Shown one piece after another: positions 52,324 to 60,678 of a DNA stretch of 64,000 nt. The stretch spans positions 744,001 through 808,000 of the forward strand of contig CABJAM010000001.1 in assembly GCA_902363555.1 (NCBI GenBank), given 5' to 3'. This stretch comes from Lachnospiraceae bacterium (GTDB lineage: Bacteria; Bacillota; Clostridia; Lachnospirales; Lachnospiraceae). The notes below the pieces were generated by a model. The model was not told the DNA's origin. It did not search any database and saw only the letters and a list, made by a program, of their open reading frames with translations. Numbering within the stretch: position 1 is the stretch's first letter; every line of letters begins with the position of its first letter. The position numbers and the translations under genes were made by a program.

Positions 52324-52779
52324 GTGAAGAAATTAAGAGAAAAATGCAAAAACAAAAAAGGCTTTACAATGGTAGAACTTATTGTTGTAATCGTTATTAT
52401 TTTGGTGTTGGCAGCAGTGCTGGTGCCTAGCTTGCTGAAGTATATTGATAAAGCTAATCAGGCTAACTGTAAGGCAGATGCTGCAACAATTATGTCTCAG
52501 TTGCAGGCTGATTTGGCTGGAAGTAACGCTTTATCCGGGGATGATGCAGTAGATGTACCTGATCAAGTTAGCGGAGTGTCTGTTTCTAAAAAGCCTTCTG
52601 GGGAAGTAGCTGCTGCTGACGTTAAAGGTTCCGTACAAGCTCAGTATCAATTAAATGATGATGGTGAAGTCACTTCATTTGCATATAATAATGGAAAATA
52701 TACTGCTGTATGGACTGTTGGTGCTGTTACTTCAGGAACGGCAAGTGGTGGATGGACTGTCGCTAAAACCGCAGCCTAA
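52324..52779 (+). CDS. Type IV major pilin (prepilin)
   Basis: The 151-residue prepilin has a basic leader (MKKLREKCKNKKG), the class III cleavage and methylation site G/FTMVE with Glu5, and the hydrophobic assembly helix ELIVVIVIILVLAAVLVP. The rest is a small Asp/Ser/Val-rich globular head without paired cysteines (one Cys only). The start codon is GTG, 8 bases after AGGAGG. High expression is expected from a strong ribosome site and two promoters. As the first gene of the cluster and the only small pilin it is probably the major subunit. Codon use is more AT-rich than in the downstream pil genes. Confidence 0.9.
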   Translation: MKKLREKCKNKKGFTMVELIVVIVIILVLAAVLVPSLLKYIDKANQANCKADAATIMSQLQADLAGSNALSGDDAVDVPDQVSGVSVSKKPSGEVAAADVKGSVQAQYQLNDDGEVTSFAYNNGKYTAVWTVGAVTSGTASGGWTVAKTAA

Positions 52780-52809
52780 TATTATATGAGAGGAGGCTCA
52801 TAATTTCAC

Positions 52810-53265
52810 ATGTCAAACAACGATTATGAGACCCTCACCTACAAACTACGTTTCAAACGCGCCTGTAAAATAGCTGTGATCACGCTCCTGATCACCACAG
52901 TGGTTCTTGCACCAGCCCTGTGGGTCTGGAATCAATCGATCCAGCAGCGTCAGGCGCTGCGTGAAGCAAAAAATGTCCTACTAAATATGGAGCTTCTGGC
53001 TCTGGAATATTACGGATTCAACACGCCGATCATAGACAAAGGACGCGAAAGCGGTATGTCTGAGGAGGCGGAAGCGGCGGTCCGCAGCTATTCCGGTGCG
53101 GACGGTGACATATCTCTGATTTCATGGAATACGAAAAAGAACTGTGTTACCACCATGAATTATCAAAAAGGAAAATTTCTGGTGCAGTATCGGTACGAGG
53201 AATCCGATGATTCCTACACCTGGGATATTTACTGGAATATCCGGCAATACGATAATCAGAAATGA
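52810..53265 (+). CDS. Small single-pass membrane protein of the pilus cluster
   Basis: A 151-residue protein with a basic N-terminus, one membrane segment (about 20-40: IAVITLLITTVVLAPALWVW) and an outside domain with NMELLALEYYGFNTPI and a C-terminal aromatic stretch (YTWDIYWNIRQYDNQK). It lacks the G/FxxxE prepilin site. I do not recognise the family. Its place between pilin and prepilin peptidase, 30 bases after pilin, suggests an assembly or minor-subunit role. Confidence 0.65.
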   Translation: MSNNDYETLTYKLRFKRACKIAVITLLITTVVLAPALWVWNQSIQQRQALREAKNVLLNMELLALEYYGFNTPIIDKGRESGMSEEAEAAVRSYSGADGDISLISWNTKKNCVTTMNYQKGKFLVQYRYEESDDSYTWDIYWNIRQYDNQK

Positions 53266-53267
53266 GC

Positions 53268-53317
53268 GGCAGGAATTTCGTTCGGTGGCTTACCGAATGA
53301 AATTCCTGCCATTTTTT
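53268..53317 (+). terminator. Terminator between the pilin unit and pilD
   Basis: GGCAGGAATTTC (53268-53279) pairs with GAAATTCCTGCC (53299-53310), extended by TTCGGT/ACCGAA, then ATTTTTTG. It would let pilin be made in excess over the assembly machinery. Confidence 0.9.
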
Positions 53318-53336
53318 GCATACATTAGGAGGCTAT

Positions 53337-54131
53337 ATGTTTTTAGTTGTTTTAGAAGCTCTGCTGTGCGTCCTGGCCTTTATGTTCGGCGCCTGCATCT
53401 TTTCATTTTTAAATGTCATCGTATATCGGCTGCCGCGGAAGCTTTCGTTCGTCAAAGGCTTTTCCATGTGCCCTTCCTGCGGCCAGAGATTAAAGGCGCC
53501 GGACCTGGTGCCTGTATTCAGTTACTTATTTTTACGTGGAAAGTGCCGCTACTGCAAGGCGGCTATCGGTGTCCGGGATACTCTTGTGGAAATCCTCGGC
53601 GGCGTGTTGGCACTGCTTAGTGCCTGGAAATATATTTATAAAGAAGAAAATATCGCAGCGTTTGTGGTTGTATTTTTGTTTTTCTGTATACTAACCGTAG
53701 TGGCGTTTATTGATAAAGATACAATGGAAATCCCTGACGGCTGCTCCATAGCAATCGTGCTGCTGGCCATCGCGGCGGCACTGTTGCCGATGGTCATGCC
53801 GGAGGTTTCTTTACTTTCGCGGGTCATCGGCCTCGTGTGCGTCAGCCTGCCTATGCTTTTAGTGACATTGGCCATACCGGGAGCCTTTGGCGGCGGGGAT
53901 ATAAAGCTGATGGCAGCAGCCGGTCTGTTTCTTGGCTGGAAGCTGACAGTCGTGTCGGCGGCCATCGCTGTGCTGACCGGCGGCATTTATGGCTGCTGGC
54001 TTTTGGCGGCCCATAAAGCAGGGCGGAAGGACCAGTTCGCATTTGGCCCATTTTTGTGTGCCGGCCTTGGAATTGGTGTCCTTGTGGGAACATATGTCAT
54101 TGACTGGTACATGGGATTTTTGGTATACTAA
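53337..54131 (+). CDS. pilD: Prepilin peptidase / N-methyltransferase PilD
   Basis: The 264-residue membrane enzyme cleaves the prepilin leader at G/F and methylates the new N-terminus. The cytosolic zinc-binding loop has two CxxC pairs (CPSCGQ at 45-48 and CRYCKA about 25 residues on). The two aspartates of the aspartic protease site are seen in DKDTMEIPDG and GGGDIKLMAA. About seven to eight hydrophobic segments are present, and the length is normal. ATG 53337 follows GGAGG by 4 bases and sits after the terminator, so expression depends on read-through or a promoter I cannot see. Confidence 0.95.
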   Translation: MFLVVLEALLCVLAFMFGACIFSFLNVIVYRLPRKLSFVKGFSMCPSCGQRLKAPDLVPVFSYLFLRGKCRYCKAAIGVRDTLVEILGGVLALLSAWKYIYKEENIAAFVVVFLFFCILTVVAFIDKDTMEIPDGCSIAIVLLAIAAALLPMVMPEVSLLSRVIGLVCVSLPMLLVTLAIPGAFGGGDIKLMAAAGLFLGWKLTVVSAAIAVLTGGIYGCWLLAAHKAGRKDQFAFGPFLCAGLGIGVLVGTYVIDWYMGFLVY

Positions 54132-54197
54132 AAGGATAAAGAAATCGTAAGAATCATAGATATTAAGAGAAGTCGAACATATTTAAGGGGGCAGAGC

Positions 54198-55394
54198 ATG
54201 GCACAATTTCAATACACAGCCCAGACCGCTGAAGGGAAGAAAATAAAGGGAACGATGAATGCGGCGGATGAGGCCCAGGTCCAGCAGCTTTTGCGGGAAA
54301 AGAATAGCTTTTTGCTGACGGCAAAGGAGGTGCAGGCGACCCGTTCCGTGCGCCAGTTCAAGCCCAAGATCTTATCGGAATTCTGCCGGCAGCTCAGTAC
54401 GCTGACCGCCGCGGGCGTGACTTTGGTGCGGGCGTTGACGATCATAGCCGCCGGGGAGGCGGTGCGTCCAAAGGAGCGTGAGGTTTACGAGGATATCGTA
54501 CGCCAGATCCGTCAGGGTATCGCCCTGTCCGATGCGATGGAGCAGCAGGGCGGCGCGTTTCCCCCTCTGATGATCTATATGTTCCGTTCCGCAGAAAGCA
54601 GTGGTAACCTGGATAAGGTTTCCATGCAGATGGCCATTCTCTATGAGAAGGACCATAAGTTAAATACAAAGATTTCCAGCTCCATGACCTACCCGAAGAT
54701 CCTGGCGGTGATGATCGTGGGTGTTATCCTGATCCTGACACAGTTTGTCCTCCCTCAATTTGAGGAAATGTTTGAAACGATGGATGAGATGCCGGCCCTG
54801 ACCAAATGGCTGATGGGCATGACCGATTTCATGGGCAGCTACTGGTATGTGGTGGTGGGCGCTGTTGTCCTTATATGGGTCGGTGTCCGTGCACTGATGA
54901 CCATTCCCCAGGTGCGGCTGTTCTGGCATTGGGTCCAGGTACATATATTTGTTTTTGGAAAGCTGCAGCGGACGATCTGCACCTACAGGTTTGCACGGAC
55001 CCTAAGCTCCCTGTATGCGGCGGGCATTCCCATTGTGACAGCGCTGCAGATTGCGAAAAAGACCATTGGCAATGATTACATTGAAGCTCAGTTTGATACA
55101 GTCATCCCCTTTGTCCGGGCGGGAAATACCCTCAGCGAGGGGCTGGATCAGGTGGACGGCTTTGTCCGCAAGCTGACCGATGCCATACGTGTGGGCGAGG
55201 AAACCGGCAGCCTGGACGCTATGCTCATGTCCACCTCGGAGACACTGGAATACGATGCGGATATTGCTATTAATAAAATGGTTTCTTATGTGGAGCCGGC
55301 GATGCTGATCATCATGGGTATTGTGGTGGCTCTTGTTATGGCGGCGGTATTCGGAGCCATCTATGGCTCCTACGATTCCATTGCGGGAATGTGA
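54198..55394 (+). CDS. pilC: Type IV pilus inner-membrane platform protein PilC
   Basis: A 398-residue T2SF-family protein. It opens with the usual MAQFQYTAQTAEGKKIKGTM and shows two T2SF domains: FCRQLSTLTAAGVTLVRAL with PPLMIYMFRSAESSGNLDK, and FARTLSSLYAAGIPIVTAL with IRVGEETGSLDAML. Three membrane segments are placed as in PilC/GspF (about 170-190, 218-238 and a last one near 365-390). It links the PilB and PilT motors to pilin subunits in the membrane. AAGGGGG precedes the ATG. Confidence 0.95.
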   Translation: MAQFQYTAQTAEGKKIKGTMNAADEAQVQQLLREKNSFLLTAKEVQATRSVRQFKPKILSEFCRQLSTLTAAGVTLVRALTIIAAGEAVRPKEREVYEDIVRQIRQGIALSDAMEQQGGAFPPLMIYMFRSAESSGNLDKVSMQMAILYEKDHKLNTKISSSMTYPKILAVMIVGVILILTQFVLPQFEEMFETMDEMPALTKWLMGMTDFMGSYWYVVVGAVVLIWVGVRALMTIPQVRLFWHWVQVHIFVFGKLQRTICTYRFARTLSSLYAAGIPIVTALQIAKKTIGNDYIEAQFDTVIPFVRAGNTLSEGLDQVDGFVRKLTDAIRVGEETGSLDAMLMSTSETLEYDADIAINKMVSYVEPAMLIIMGIVVALVMAAVFGAIYGSYDSIAGM

Positions 55395-55574
55395 CCGCCA
55401 CGCCAAAAGGCAGCACGATGCCGCCTTGGAATCAGGCGTGACAGCGCCGCCATGCGAAGAGGCATGGCAATGCCGCTATGGGATTAGGCGTGATAGCGCC
55501 GATGTGCGGTCAGGCGCGGCAATGTGATCAGGCAGCACGATGCCGTTATAAAGTGAGCCGGGAGGAAAAAACAT
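55395..55574 (+). repeat. Imperfect repeats between pilC and pilM
   Basis: GGCAGCACGATGCCG occurs near 55409 and 55531; ATCAGGCGTGACAGCGCC (55431) recurs as ATTAGGCGTGATAGCGCC (55483). Many GGCxxxGCC pairs could fold. No reading frame is supported. Confidence 0.5.
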
Positions 55575-57059
55575 ATGTTGTCAGTATATTTATCAAATAG
55601 ATATGTGCGTGTGGCGGAAGGGGATATGTCCGGCGGAAAAATGTCGGTGCGGGGCTTATACGAAGCTGTGGATAACAGCGGCTGTATTCTCAACGGTATG
55701 GTCATGGACGCGGAAGCCTTTACCGCTTTTATAGGAAATTTCTGGGAGACTTACAAGCTTCCGAAAAAAGGGATCCACCTTATATTGGACAGTAACCAGT
55801 TTACGTCTAAGGTAACCGATGTGCCGGTGCTAAAGCCCAAACAGACCAATCAGTATATCAGCCGTGAGTTTACCGATGTGGGCCGTATCAATGACCCGGT
55901 TTACGGCAGCTTTCCGGTGCGTGAAACCGGAAATAAATCCAAGGTGCGCTCCATGTTTGCCATGATGGCGCCCAGAGATTTTATTCAGGGATATCAGGAA
56001 ATCTTTGCATCCCTGGGCATTACCATTGGCTCTGTTGAAAATGGTATGGGCGTTATGCTCCGTCTGACCGACCATCTCAAGCAGATCAAAAACCATAAAG
56101 AGGCGTGTATTGTGCAATACGTGGACGATATTACGCTGTTTAATGCGCTGGTGGTAAACGGCACCTTCGTTTATTATAACAAAAACCGGTTATTTTCCGA
56201 TGCAGGCACCATGAGCTTTTTCAATGAGATCGGCAATGCGGCCAGCAGTATCCTCCAGTTTGCCAAGGCGCAGAACATTCCGGAAAAGATTGACCGGATC
56301 TACATAGCCGGAGTGCCAAGAGAACAATTGTCCATGTATGAGGGCAGCGTAATCCAGATGAATGCAGACATTTCCGTGGAGCCCTTAACGATGGAGCGGG
56401 AAATGTCGGTGACTGCCAGTACGGTGGATATTCAGAATATTTCCAAATACGCCCTGGCCATCGGCGGCCTGATCCGCACCTCGGAAAAGCTGGGCATAAT
56501 GTCGCAGATGGCCCAGGACCCAAAAAAGGCGGGGGCGTGCAGCAAGAAGATGAAAGTGCTGCTGCCGGTTGGGATTCTGGCTGGCGTTATGATTGCCATC
56601 ACAGCCGTGGTCGTTGGCCGGCTGCTCATCCTCAATAAGCAGTTAAGCGACGTGCAGGCGTATAATACCAGCCCGGAAGTGGTGCAGGCCTGTGCCGAAT
56701 ATGATTCTCTCAATAATGAGATCCGGGCGATGCAGACATTGGTCGGGAGCCTTCAGGGATTTAAGGGCGCAGTGCTGGAATATCCGATTATTGACAGCCA
56801 TACCGAGCAGGTGGTGGCTTCCTGTGCCGCAGGACTTGTGTCTGCCAGAATCAGCAGCTACGATTCCAAAAGCGGGGTGCTTACCTTTGATACAAGTGCG
56901 GATAATGTGGAGCTGATCAACCAGTTTATCGCCCTGATGAGCCAGCAGGATATTTTCGCTTCGGTGGATTATACCGGTTATGTCCAGGATTCGGCCGGAC
57001 AATGGAATGTGAAGGTGAACTGCCGTATGGCCGGAAGGGAGGCGCAGTACGATGAGTAA
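55575..57059 (+). CDS. pilM: PilM-like actin-fold protein fused to a PilN-like membrane segment
   Basis: The 494-residue protein has an N-terminal part (about 1-310) that follows PilM order: SNRYVRVAEGDM, GIHLILDSNQFTSKVTDVPVL, YISREF, FASLGITIGSVENG, ACIVQYVDDITLFNALVVNG. PilM alone usually has about 350 residues. Here a membrane segment (about 328-352, VLLPVGILAGVMIAITAVVVG) is followed by a coiled, PilN-like outside domain (LNNEIRAMQTLVGSLQGFKGAVLEY and FASVDYTGYVQDSAGQWNV). So PilM and PilN appear fused, and no separate pilN exists between pilM and pilO. The next gene overlaps the stop by 8 bases. Confidence 0.82.
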   Translation: MLSVYLSNRYVRVAEGDMSGGKMSVRGLYEAVDNSGCILNGMVMDAEAFTAFIGNFWETYKLPKKGIHLILDSNQFTSKVTDVPVLKPKQTNQYISREFTDVGRINDPVYGSFPVRETGNKSKVRSMFAMMAPRDFIQGYQEIFASLGITIGSVENGMGVMLRLTDHLKQIKNHKEACIVQYVDDITLFNALVVNGTFVYYNKNRLFSDAGTMSFFNEIGNAASSILQFAKAQNIPEKIDRIYIAGVPREQLSMYEGSVIQMNADISVEPLTMEREMSVTASTVDIQNISKYALAIGGLIRTSEKLGIMSQMAQDPKKAGACSKKMKVLLPVGILAGVMIAITAVVVGRLLILNKQLSDVQAYNTSPEVVQACAEYDSLNNEIRAMQTLVGSLQGFKGAVLEYPIIDSHTEQVVASCAAGLVSARISSYDSKSGVLTFDTSADNVELINQFIALMSQQDIFASVDYTGYVQDSAGQWNVKVNCRMAGREAQYDE

Positions 57060-57786
57060 TATTACAGACAGAGATAAAAAGCTGCTCATTTTTCTGGCAG
57101 TCTTTCTTCTGATCGTGGGGCTGGGCGCCGGCGTTATTTATCCGATTCTGGAAAAGAGCCAGGAAGTCTCCGATCAACTGGCGGAGGCGGAGCTGGAAAA
57201 GCTGGAGCGGGAGCAGAAGGTAACGCTGCTTCCAGCATTGAAGGAAAAGCGGGTAAAGGTACAGGAAAATCTGGAGGAAGCCCAGACGTCCTTTTATGCG
57301 ATTATGCCCAGCAAGGATATTGATAAGCTGTTGACGGAAATGGCTCTTTCTCATAGTCTTGTAGTGACCAATCTGGACATTGGTATGCCCATGAAGAGCG
57401 ATTATGCAAGCCTTGTGAGCTATCCGGTATTGCTTGCCCAGTATGCGGGACTGGCCAGCGCCACCGATGCGGCGGCGTCCGTTTATCCCGGCGTTTATTC
57501 GGCGAATATGAGCATGACCATGACCGGCAGCCGGAGCAATCTTCAGAGTATGCTGGATGAGCTCACTGGCATGGAGCCGAAGCTGCGCGTATCGGCTTTT
57601 GGCTGGCAGCAAAATGGAAATAACAACGAGGATGATACATATACACTGACAGTGACGTTGAACCTGTACATGTATGAGAATGCCAATGATTACCTTCTCA
57701 TGCAGATGCTCTCGGATGCGGCTGCCGGTGAGACTTCCGGAACGGACGGGAGCGATACAGACGACCTGACAGACGGTTTGGAATAG
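57052..57786 (+). CDS. pilO: PilO-like type IV pilus assembly protein
   Basis: A 244-residue protein with a short cytosolic end (MSNITDRDKK), one membrane segment (about 11-31, LLIFLAVFLLIVGLGAGVIYP), a coiled coil (SDQLAEAELEKLEREQKV ... VQENLEEAQTSF) and an outside alpha-beta domain (LLTEMALSHSLVVTNLDIG, SMTMTGSRSNLQSMLDELT, YTLTVTLNLYMYE). This layout matches PilO, which with PilM and PilN forms the alignment complex under the pilus. It overlaps pilM by 8 bases and precedes pilB by 12, so the genes are translated together. Confidence 0.82.
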   Translation: MSNITDRDKKLLIFLAVFLLIVGLGAGVIYPILEKSQEVSDQLAEAELEKLEREQKVTLLPALKEKRVKVQENLEEAQTSFYAIMPSKDIDKLLTEMALSHSLVVTNLDIGMPMKSDYASLVSYPVLLAQYAGLASATDAAASVYPGVYSANMSMTMTGSRSNLQSMLDELTGMEPKLRVSAFGWQQNGNNNEDDTYTLTVTLNLYMYENANDYLLMQMLSDAAAGETSGTDGSDTDDLTDGLE

Positions 57787-57798
57787 AGGCACATATTT

Positions 57799-59478
57799 AT
57801 GGAAAAGAATATCAGAAATTTAAGAATTGGTGATATTTTAAAAGAATACGGTTATGTGAGCGACGCCCAGGTTGACCAGGCGGTGGCTTACCAGAAGGAG
57901 CATAAGGGCGTGCGTATCGGTACGGCCCTGATCGAGCTGGGATACGTCACCGAGGCGCAGGTGCTGGAGGCATTGGCCCAGCGTCTGTCCATGCAGGTGG
58001 TGGAAATCTCCAACATTGACGTGAACCCGGAGGCTGCGGCCAAGATACCCCGGCCGCTGGCTGAAAAGTATGAAATGCTGGCCGCCTCGGAAAAGGATGG
58101 CGTGCTCACTGTTGTCCTCAATGACCCCATGAATTTCTACGGGATCGAGGATATCCGCCAGCTCACCGGTATGCAGCTTGAAATATGCCTGTGCCAGCGG
58201 GAGGAGCTGCTTCGGGCCATCAACTATTACTATGCTGAGGTTGAGGCGCGTAAGGCGGCCCAGGTGGCAAACAAGAGCTTTGAGGATGTGGAGGAGGAAG
58301 TGGAGCTGGACGAGGACGGCGACGACGATACGCCGATTATCAACCTGCTCAACCGTCTCGTCAACCGTGCGTACAGCACCAATGCATCCGATATACATAT
58401 CGAACCCTTTGAAGAAAAAACCGTGGTACGTATGCGTATCGACGGTGTTATTGTGGAATATGTGACTTTGCAGAAAAGCCTTCACGGCTCCCTCATTGCG
58501 CGTATAAAGATTTTGGGCGACATGGACATCGCCGAGCGGCGTATCCCCCAGGACGGACATTTCCGGACGAAGGTGGAGGGCGAATTTATCAATATCCGTG
58601 TGTCCGTGATCCCCACTGTATTCGGGGAAAAGGCCGTGTTGCGTTTATTGGCCGGCAATTCCCATATCGATTATCCGAAAACCTTCGGTATGCACGACGA
58701 GGACTATCATAAATTATTAAGGATGCTCCAGTCGCCCAATGGCATCATCTATTTTACAGGCCCCACAGGTTCCGGTAAAACGACCACGCTTTATATGATC
58801 CTGGAAGAGCTGTCCAAACGGCCGGTGAACATCTCCACCATCGAGGACCCTGTGGAAAAGAACCTGCCCAAGGTCAACCAGATGCAGGTGAACAATCAGG
58901 CTGGTCTGACCTTTGAATCCGGCCTGCGGGCGCTGCTGCGCCAGGATCCGGACGTTATCATGGTCGGTGAGACACGTGATGTGGAGACGGCTTCTATATC
59001 TGTCCGCGCCGCCATTACCGGCCATCTCGTATTTTCCACGCTCCATACCAACGATGCGGTGTCGTCCATTGCCCGTCTGGAGGACATGGGCCTCATGCCC
59101 TACATGGTATCCAGCTCCCTGGTCGGTATCATTGCCCAGCGTCTCATGCGTAAAGTCTGCACAGACTGTGCAGTGGAGGATGCTCCCACGGCGGAGGAAG
59201 TCGCCATGCTTGGCCCTGGCGTGCGCAAGATCCACAGGGCCAAGGGCTGCCCGGTCTGCAATTACACCGGCTATCGTGGCCGTATTGCCATCCATGAGAT
59301 ACTGCTCATCGACAAGCAGGTGCGCCAGATGATCAACGAACAGGCCACGGCGGAGCAGATCCAGGACTATGCCGTGACATATCAGCATATGAAATCATTA
59401 AGAGAAAGCGGTGTGGAAATGGTTACAAGCGGAATTTCCACCATAGAGGAATTGAGGAAGGTCGCTTATTACGCGTAA
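57799..59478 (+). CDS. pilB: Type IV pilus extension ATPase PilB
   Basis: The 559-residue GspE/PilB ATPase drives pilus assembly. An N-terminal MshEN/T2SSE_N domain (RIGDILKEYGYVSDAQVDQAV and GYVTEAQVLEALAQRL) is followed by the motor: Walker A GPTGSGKTT from Gly321, Asp box TIEDPVE, Walker B QDPDVIMVGETRD, His box TGHLVFSTLHTND. The four-Cys zinc motif of PilB/GspE is present (CTDC ... CPVC), near 453-490. These features, especially the zinc site, separate it from PilT downstream. Confidence 0.96.
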   Translation: MEKNIRNLRIGDILKEYGYVSDAQVDQAVAYQKEHKGVRIGTALIELGYVTEAQVLEALAQRLSMQVVEISNIDVNPEAAAKIPRPLAEKYEMLAASEKDGVLTVVLNDPMNFYGIEDIRQLTGMQLEICLCQREELLRAINYYYAEVEARKAAQVANKSFEDVEEEVELDEDGDDDTPIINLLNRLVNRAYSTNASDIHIEPFEEKTVVRMRIDGVIVEYVTLQKSLHGSLIARIKILGDMDIAERRIPQDGHFRTKVEGEFINIRVSVIPTVFGEKAVLRLLAGNSHIDYPKTFGMHDEDYHKLLRMLQSPNGIIYFTGPTGSGKTTTLYMILEELSKRPVNISTIEDPVEKNLPKVNQMQVNNQAGLTFESGLRALLRQDPDVIMVGETRDVETASISVRAAITGHLVFSTLHTNDAVSSIARLEDMGLMPYMVSSSLVGIIAQRLMRKVCTDCAVEDAPTAEEVAMLGPGVRKIHRAKGCPVCNYTGYRGRIAIHEILLIDKQVRQMINEQATAEQIQDYAVTYQHMKSLRESGVEMVTSGISTIEELRKVAYYA

Positions 59479-59567
59479 ACTGCCGTAAACATCGCAGCAG
59501 CCCGGAAAATCCGGACGGCTGCGGTCCATGAACGGCGCTGAACACTGAAATATATTGGAGGCAGAAG

Positions 59568-60617
59568 ATGCAGGATTTAGATCGTATTATTCTTATGGCG
59601 CGGGAACTGAAAGCGTCGGATATTCATATGTCGGCGGGGCTGGCGCTGTTGATCCGTGTCAACGGGATGCTGGTCAATGCGCCCCTCCAGCCGACCAAGG
59701 AGGAGGTCGTGCAGATGCTTTTCGGGCTTCTGAACGACCAGCAGAAGGAGCTACTCTACGACGGCCATGACATTGACTTTGCCCTGCGCTCCTCAGACGG
59801 CTGCCGCCAGAGGGTCAATATATTCCGCCAGCAGGGGGAGGTGGCGGCTACGATCCGCCTTCTCAACAGTTATATCCCGACCCTGGAGGAGCTGCATCTG
59901 ACGCCCAAGCTTTACGAGCTGGCTCAGGAGCCCAGAGGACTGGTGCTCATCACCGGCCCCACCGGCAGCGGTAAATCCACCACATTGGCCGCCATGCTGG
60001 AATATATTAACCAGACGAAGCCCGTGCATATCATCACCATCGAGGACCCGATCGAGTACGTTTATGAGGGAAAGAAAGCGCTGATCCATCAGCGGGAAAC
60101 GGGAAGAGACACAAAGTCCTTCGCCTCCGCCCTGCGCAGCGCCCTCCGTGAGGACCCGGACATCATCCTTGTCGGTGAAATGCGTGACTTCGAAACCATA
60201 TCGGCAGCGCTTACCGCCGCCGAAACCGGACACCTTGTATTGTCCACACTGCACACCACCGGGGCGGCCCAGACCATCGACCGTGTCATCGACGCCTGTC
60301 CGGCCGGGAGCCAGAACCAGATTCGTACCCAGCTCACCGGTGTGCTCAAGGGCATCGTGACCCAGTGTCTCATGCCCACCATGGACGGCCAGGGCCGTGT
60401 GGCGGCCACAGAGCTGCTGCTGGGCACCGATGCCGCATGCAACATGATCCGCGAGAACAAGTGCCATCAGATGAGCTCCGTGATGCAGTCCGGCGGCTCC
60501 ATGGGCATGCACACGCTGAACATGGATCTGGTGCGGATGGTGAACCAGGGAATCATATCGATGCAGACGGCCATGGCTTATACCAATGACCGTAAGGAGC
60601 TGGGGCAGTATTTTTAA
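59568..60617 (+). CDS. pilT: Type IV pilus retraction ATPase PilT
   Basis: A 349-residue PilT with the short N-terminal PAS-like domain (LDRIILMARELKASDIHMSAGLALLIRVNG), Walker A GPTGSGKST from Gly130, Asp box TIEDPIEYVYEGKKALIHQRE, Walker B LREDPDIILVGEMRD and His box TGHLVLSTLHTTGAAQTIDR. No zinc motif is present. Its usual role is to pull pili back by depolymerisation, so the cell may show twitching, DNA uptake or adhesion under tension. GGAGGCAG precedes the ATG. Confidence 0.96.
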   Translation: MQDLDRIILMARELKASDIHMSAGLALLIRVNGMLVNAPLQPTKEEVVQMLFGLLNDQQKELLYDGHDIDFALRSSDGCRQRVNIFRQQGEVAATIRLLNSYIPTLEELHLTPKLYELAQEPRGLVLITGPTGSGKSTTLAAMLEYINQTKPVHIITIEDPIEYVYEGKKALIHQRETGRDTKSFASALRSALREDPDIILVGEMRDFETISAALTAAETGHLVLSTLHTTGAAQTIDRVIDACPAGSQNQIRTQLTGVLKGIVTQCLMPTMDGQGRVAATELLLGTDAACNMIRENKCHQMSSVMQSGGSMGMHTLNMDLVRMVNQGIISMQTAMAYTNDRKELGQYF

Positions 60618-60678
60618 TGTTTGCGGCTGCTGTAGAATCAGGCCACTGTAGTTATGTATGTTAGAATGGGTAGAAGTG

